Shown one piece after another: positions 63,670-64,000 of a stretch of DNA of 64,000 bases. Within the stretch, counting starts at the first letter, position 1; each line of letters begins with the position of its first letter. Source of the stretch: Lotus japonicus (lineage: Eukaryota; Streptophyta; Magnoliopsida; Fabales; Fabaceae); assembly GCF_012489685.1 (NCBI RefSeq), contig NC_080045.1, positions 3,973,001 to 4,037,000 of the forward strand. Reading direction: 5' to 3'. The translations under genes were made by a program, and so were the position numbers. The notes under the pieces were generated by a model, which searched no databases, was not told where the DNA came from, and saw only the letters and a program-made list of their open reading frames with translations.

Positions 63670-64000
63670 TGTTGTGTTTTTCTCAATGGAACAACACAGC
63701 CACCACAAAATGTGAAATGGAAACAGAGAACATAAACTACGAGGATGAAACACAGAACACAACAGAGAAGAAGCTGTTCTTGTTGTCTGTGTAGACAAAA
63801 GAACACAAGGCAAAGTGGGGTTTCAATTCAAGGGTTTTTTTACCTTCTATTGGGGGGTTTCAATCACTATTAATACTCCAAAAGGTAAAGTGTTACCTTA
63901 GGTGGGCCCATGCAGTTTATAATATATTTTTATTATTTTAAAATGAGTTTAATAGATATACATCGTCACTAATGTTCCAACGTAACGTAGACCGCCCTTT
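63670..64000. promoter_or_regulatory. Upstream region of the B3 gene
   Basis: This holds the leader and promoter side of the minus-strand B3 gene. On the gene strand the stretch nearest the ATG is rich in 'cttctctgttgtgttc'-like pyrimidine runs. I cannot point to a definite TATA box. No other gene is seen to the window end. Confidence 0.4.

Overview
This is nuclear DNA of a flowering plant. It has intron-split genes with GT..AG junctions, AT-rich spacers and dense nested transposable elements. The host gene set is a chlorophyllase, a plastid-type uroporphyrinogen decarboxylase (UROD), F-box/LRR genes and a REM-type B3 factor. Protein details look eudicot, and I lean to a legume, but no single sequence proves it.

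Layout. 1-1241: retrotransposon debris (possible LINE tail, copia-like remnant with LTR). 1627-4612: a DUF3700 (TSJT1-like) pseudogene on the minus strand. 5730-12787: a transposon nest. It holds a Helitron-like AT-rich repeat, a Pack-MULE carrying a urease gene scrap (6259-7804), two inverted-repeat elements and a tandem array of the 5S-bearing TRIM retrotransposon Cassandra (9775-11355). 13221-15484: intact chlorophyllase (minus). 14639-18006: first copy of a duplicated block. 18270-21868: intact UROD (minus) with a solo LTR in its last intron. 22100-23678: a second element of the same MULE family.

From about 21.06 to 55.61 kb lies a tandem array whose unit is 'UROD 5-prime part - spacer - F-box 5-prime part'. 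It gives one complete UROD at the left, three truncated UROD 5-prime ends, and four F-box copies. The breakpoints are in UROD intron 2 and inside the F-box coding region. The second F-box copy has a 19 kb cluster of endogenous pararetrovirus DNA (27827-46901) inside its 5-prime UTR intron. The cluster sits exactly in a TA microsatellite whose empty counterpart survives in the next unit (50870-50913). The virus has two ORFs: ORF1 = movement protein, coat/zinc knuckle, aspartic protease, RT and RNase H; ORF2 = unknown. Its primer site matches initiator tRNA-Met. This fits the florendovirus group of Caulimoviridae. At least one genome-length copy is present with few lesions, mixed with inverted and shuffled fragments.

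55610-60526 is the second copy of the chlorophyllase-LINE-B3 block. It bears a truncated chlorophyllase and a 1.54 kb LTR element coding only for a gag-like protein (TR-GAG type). 60407-63669 is an intact REM-type B3 gene (minus). The paralogous copies give empty sites for several insertions (virus cluster, MULE, TR-GAG, F-box solo LTR), so the order of events can be read from this one window.

UROD feeds tetrapyrrole synthesis and chlorophyllase removes phytol from chlorophyll, so two tetrapyrrole genes lie within 9 kb. Given the duplications I treat that as chance, not a cluster.
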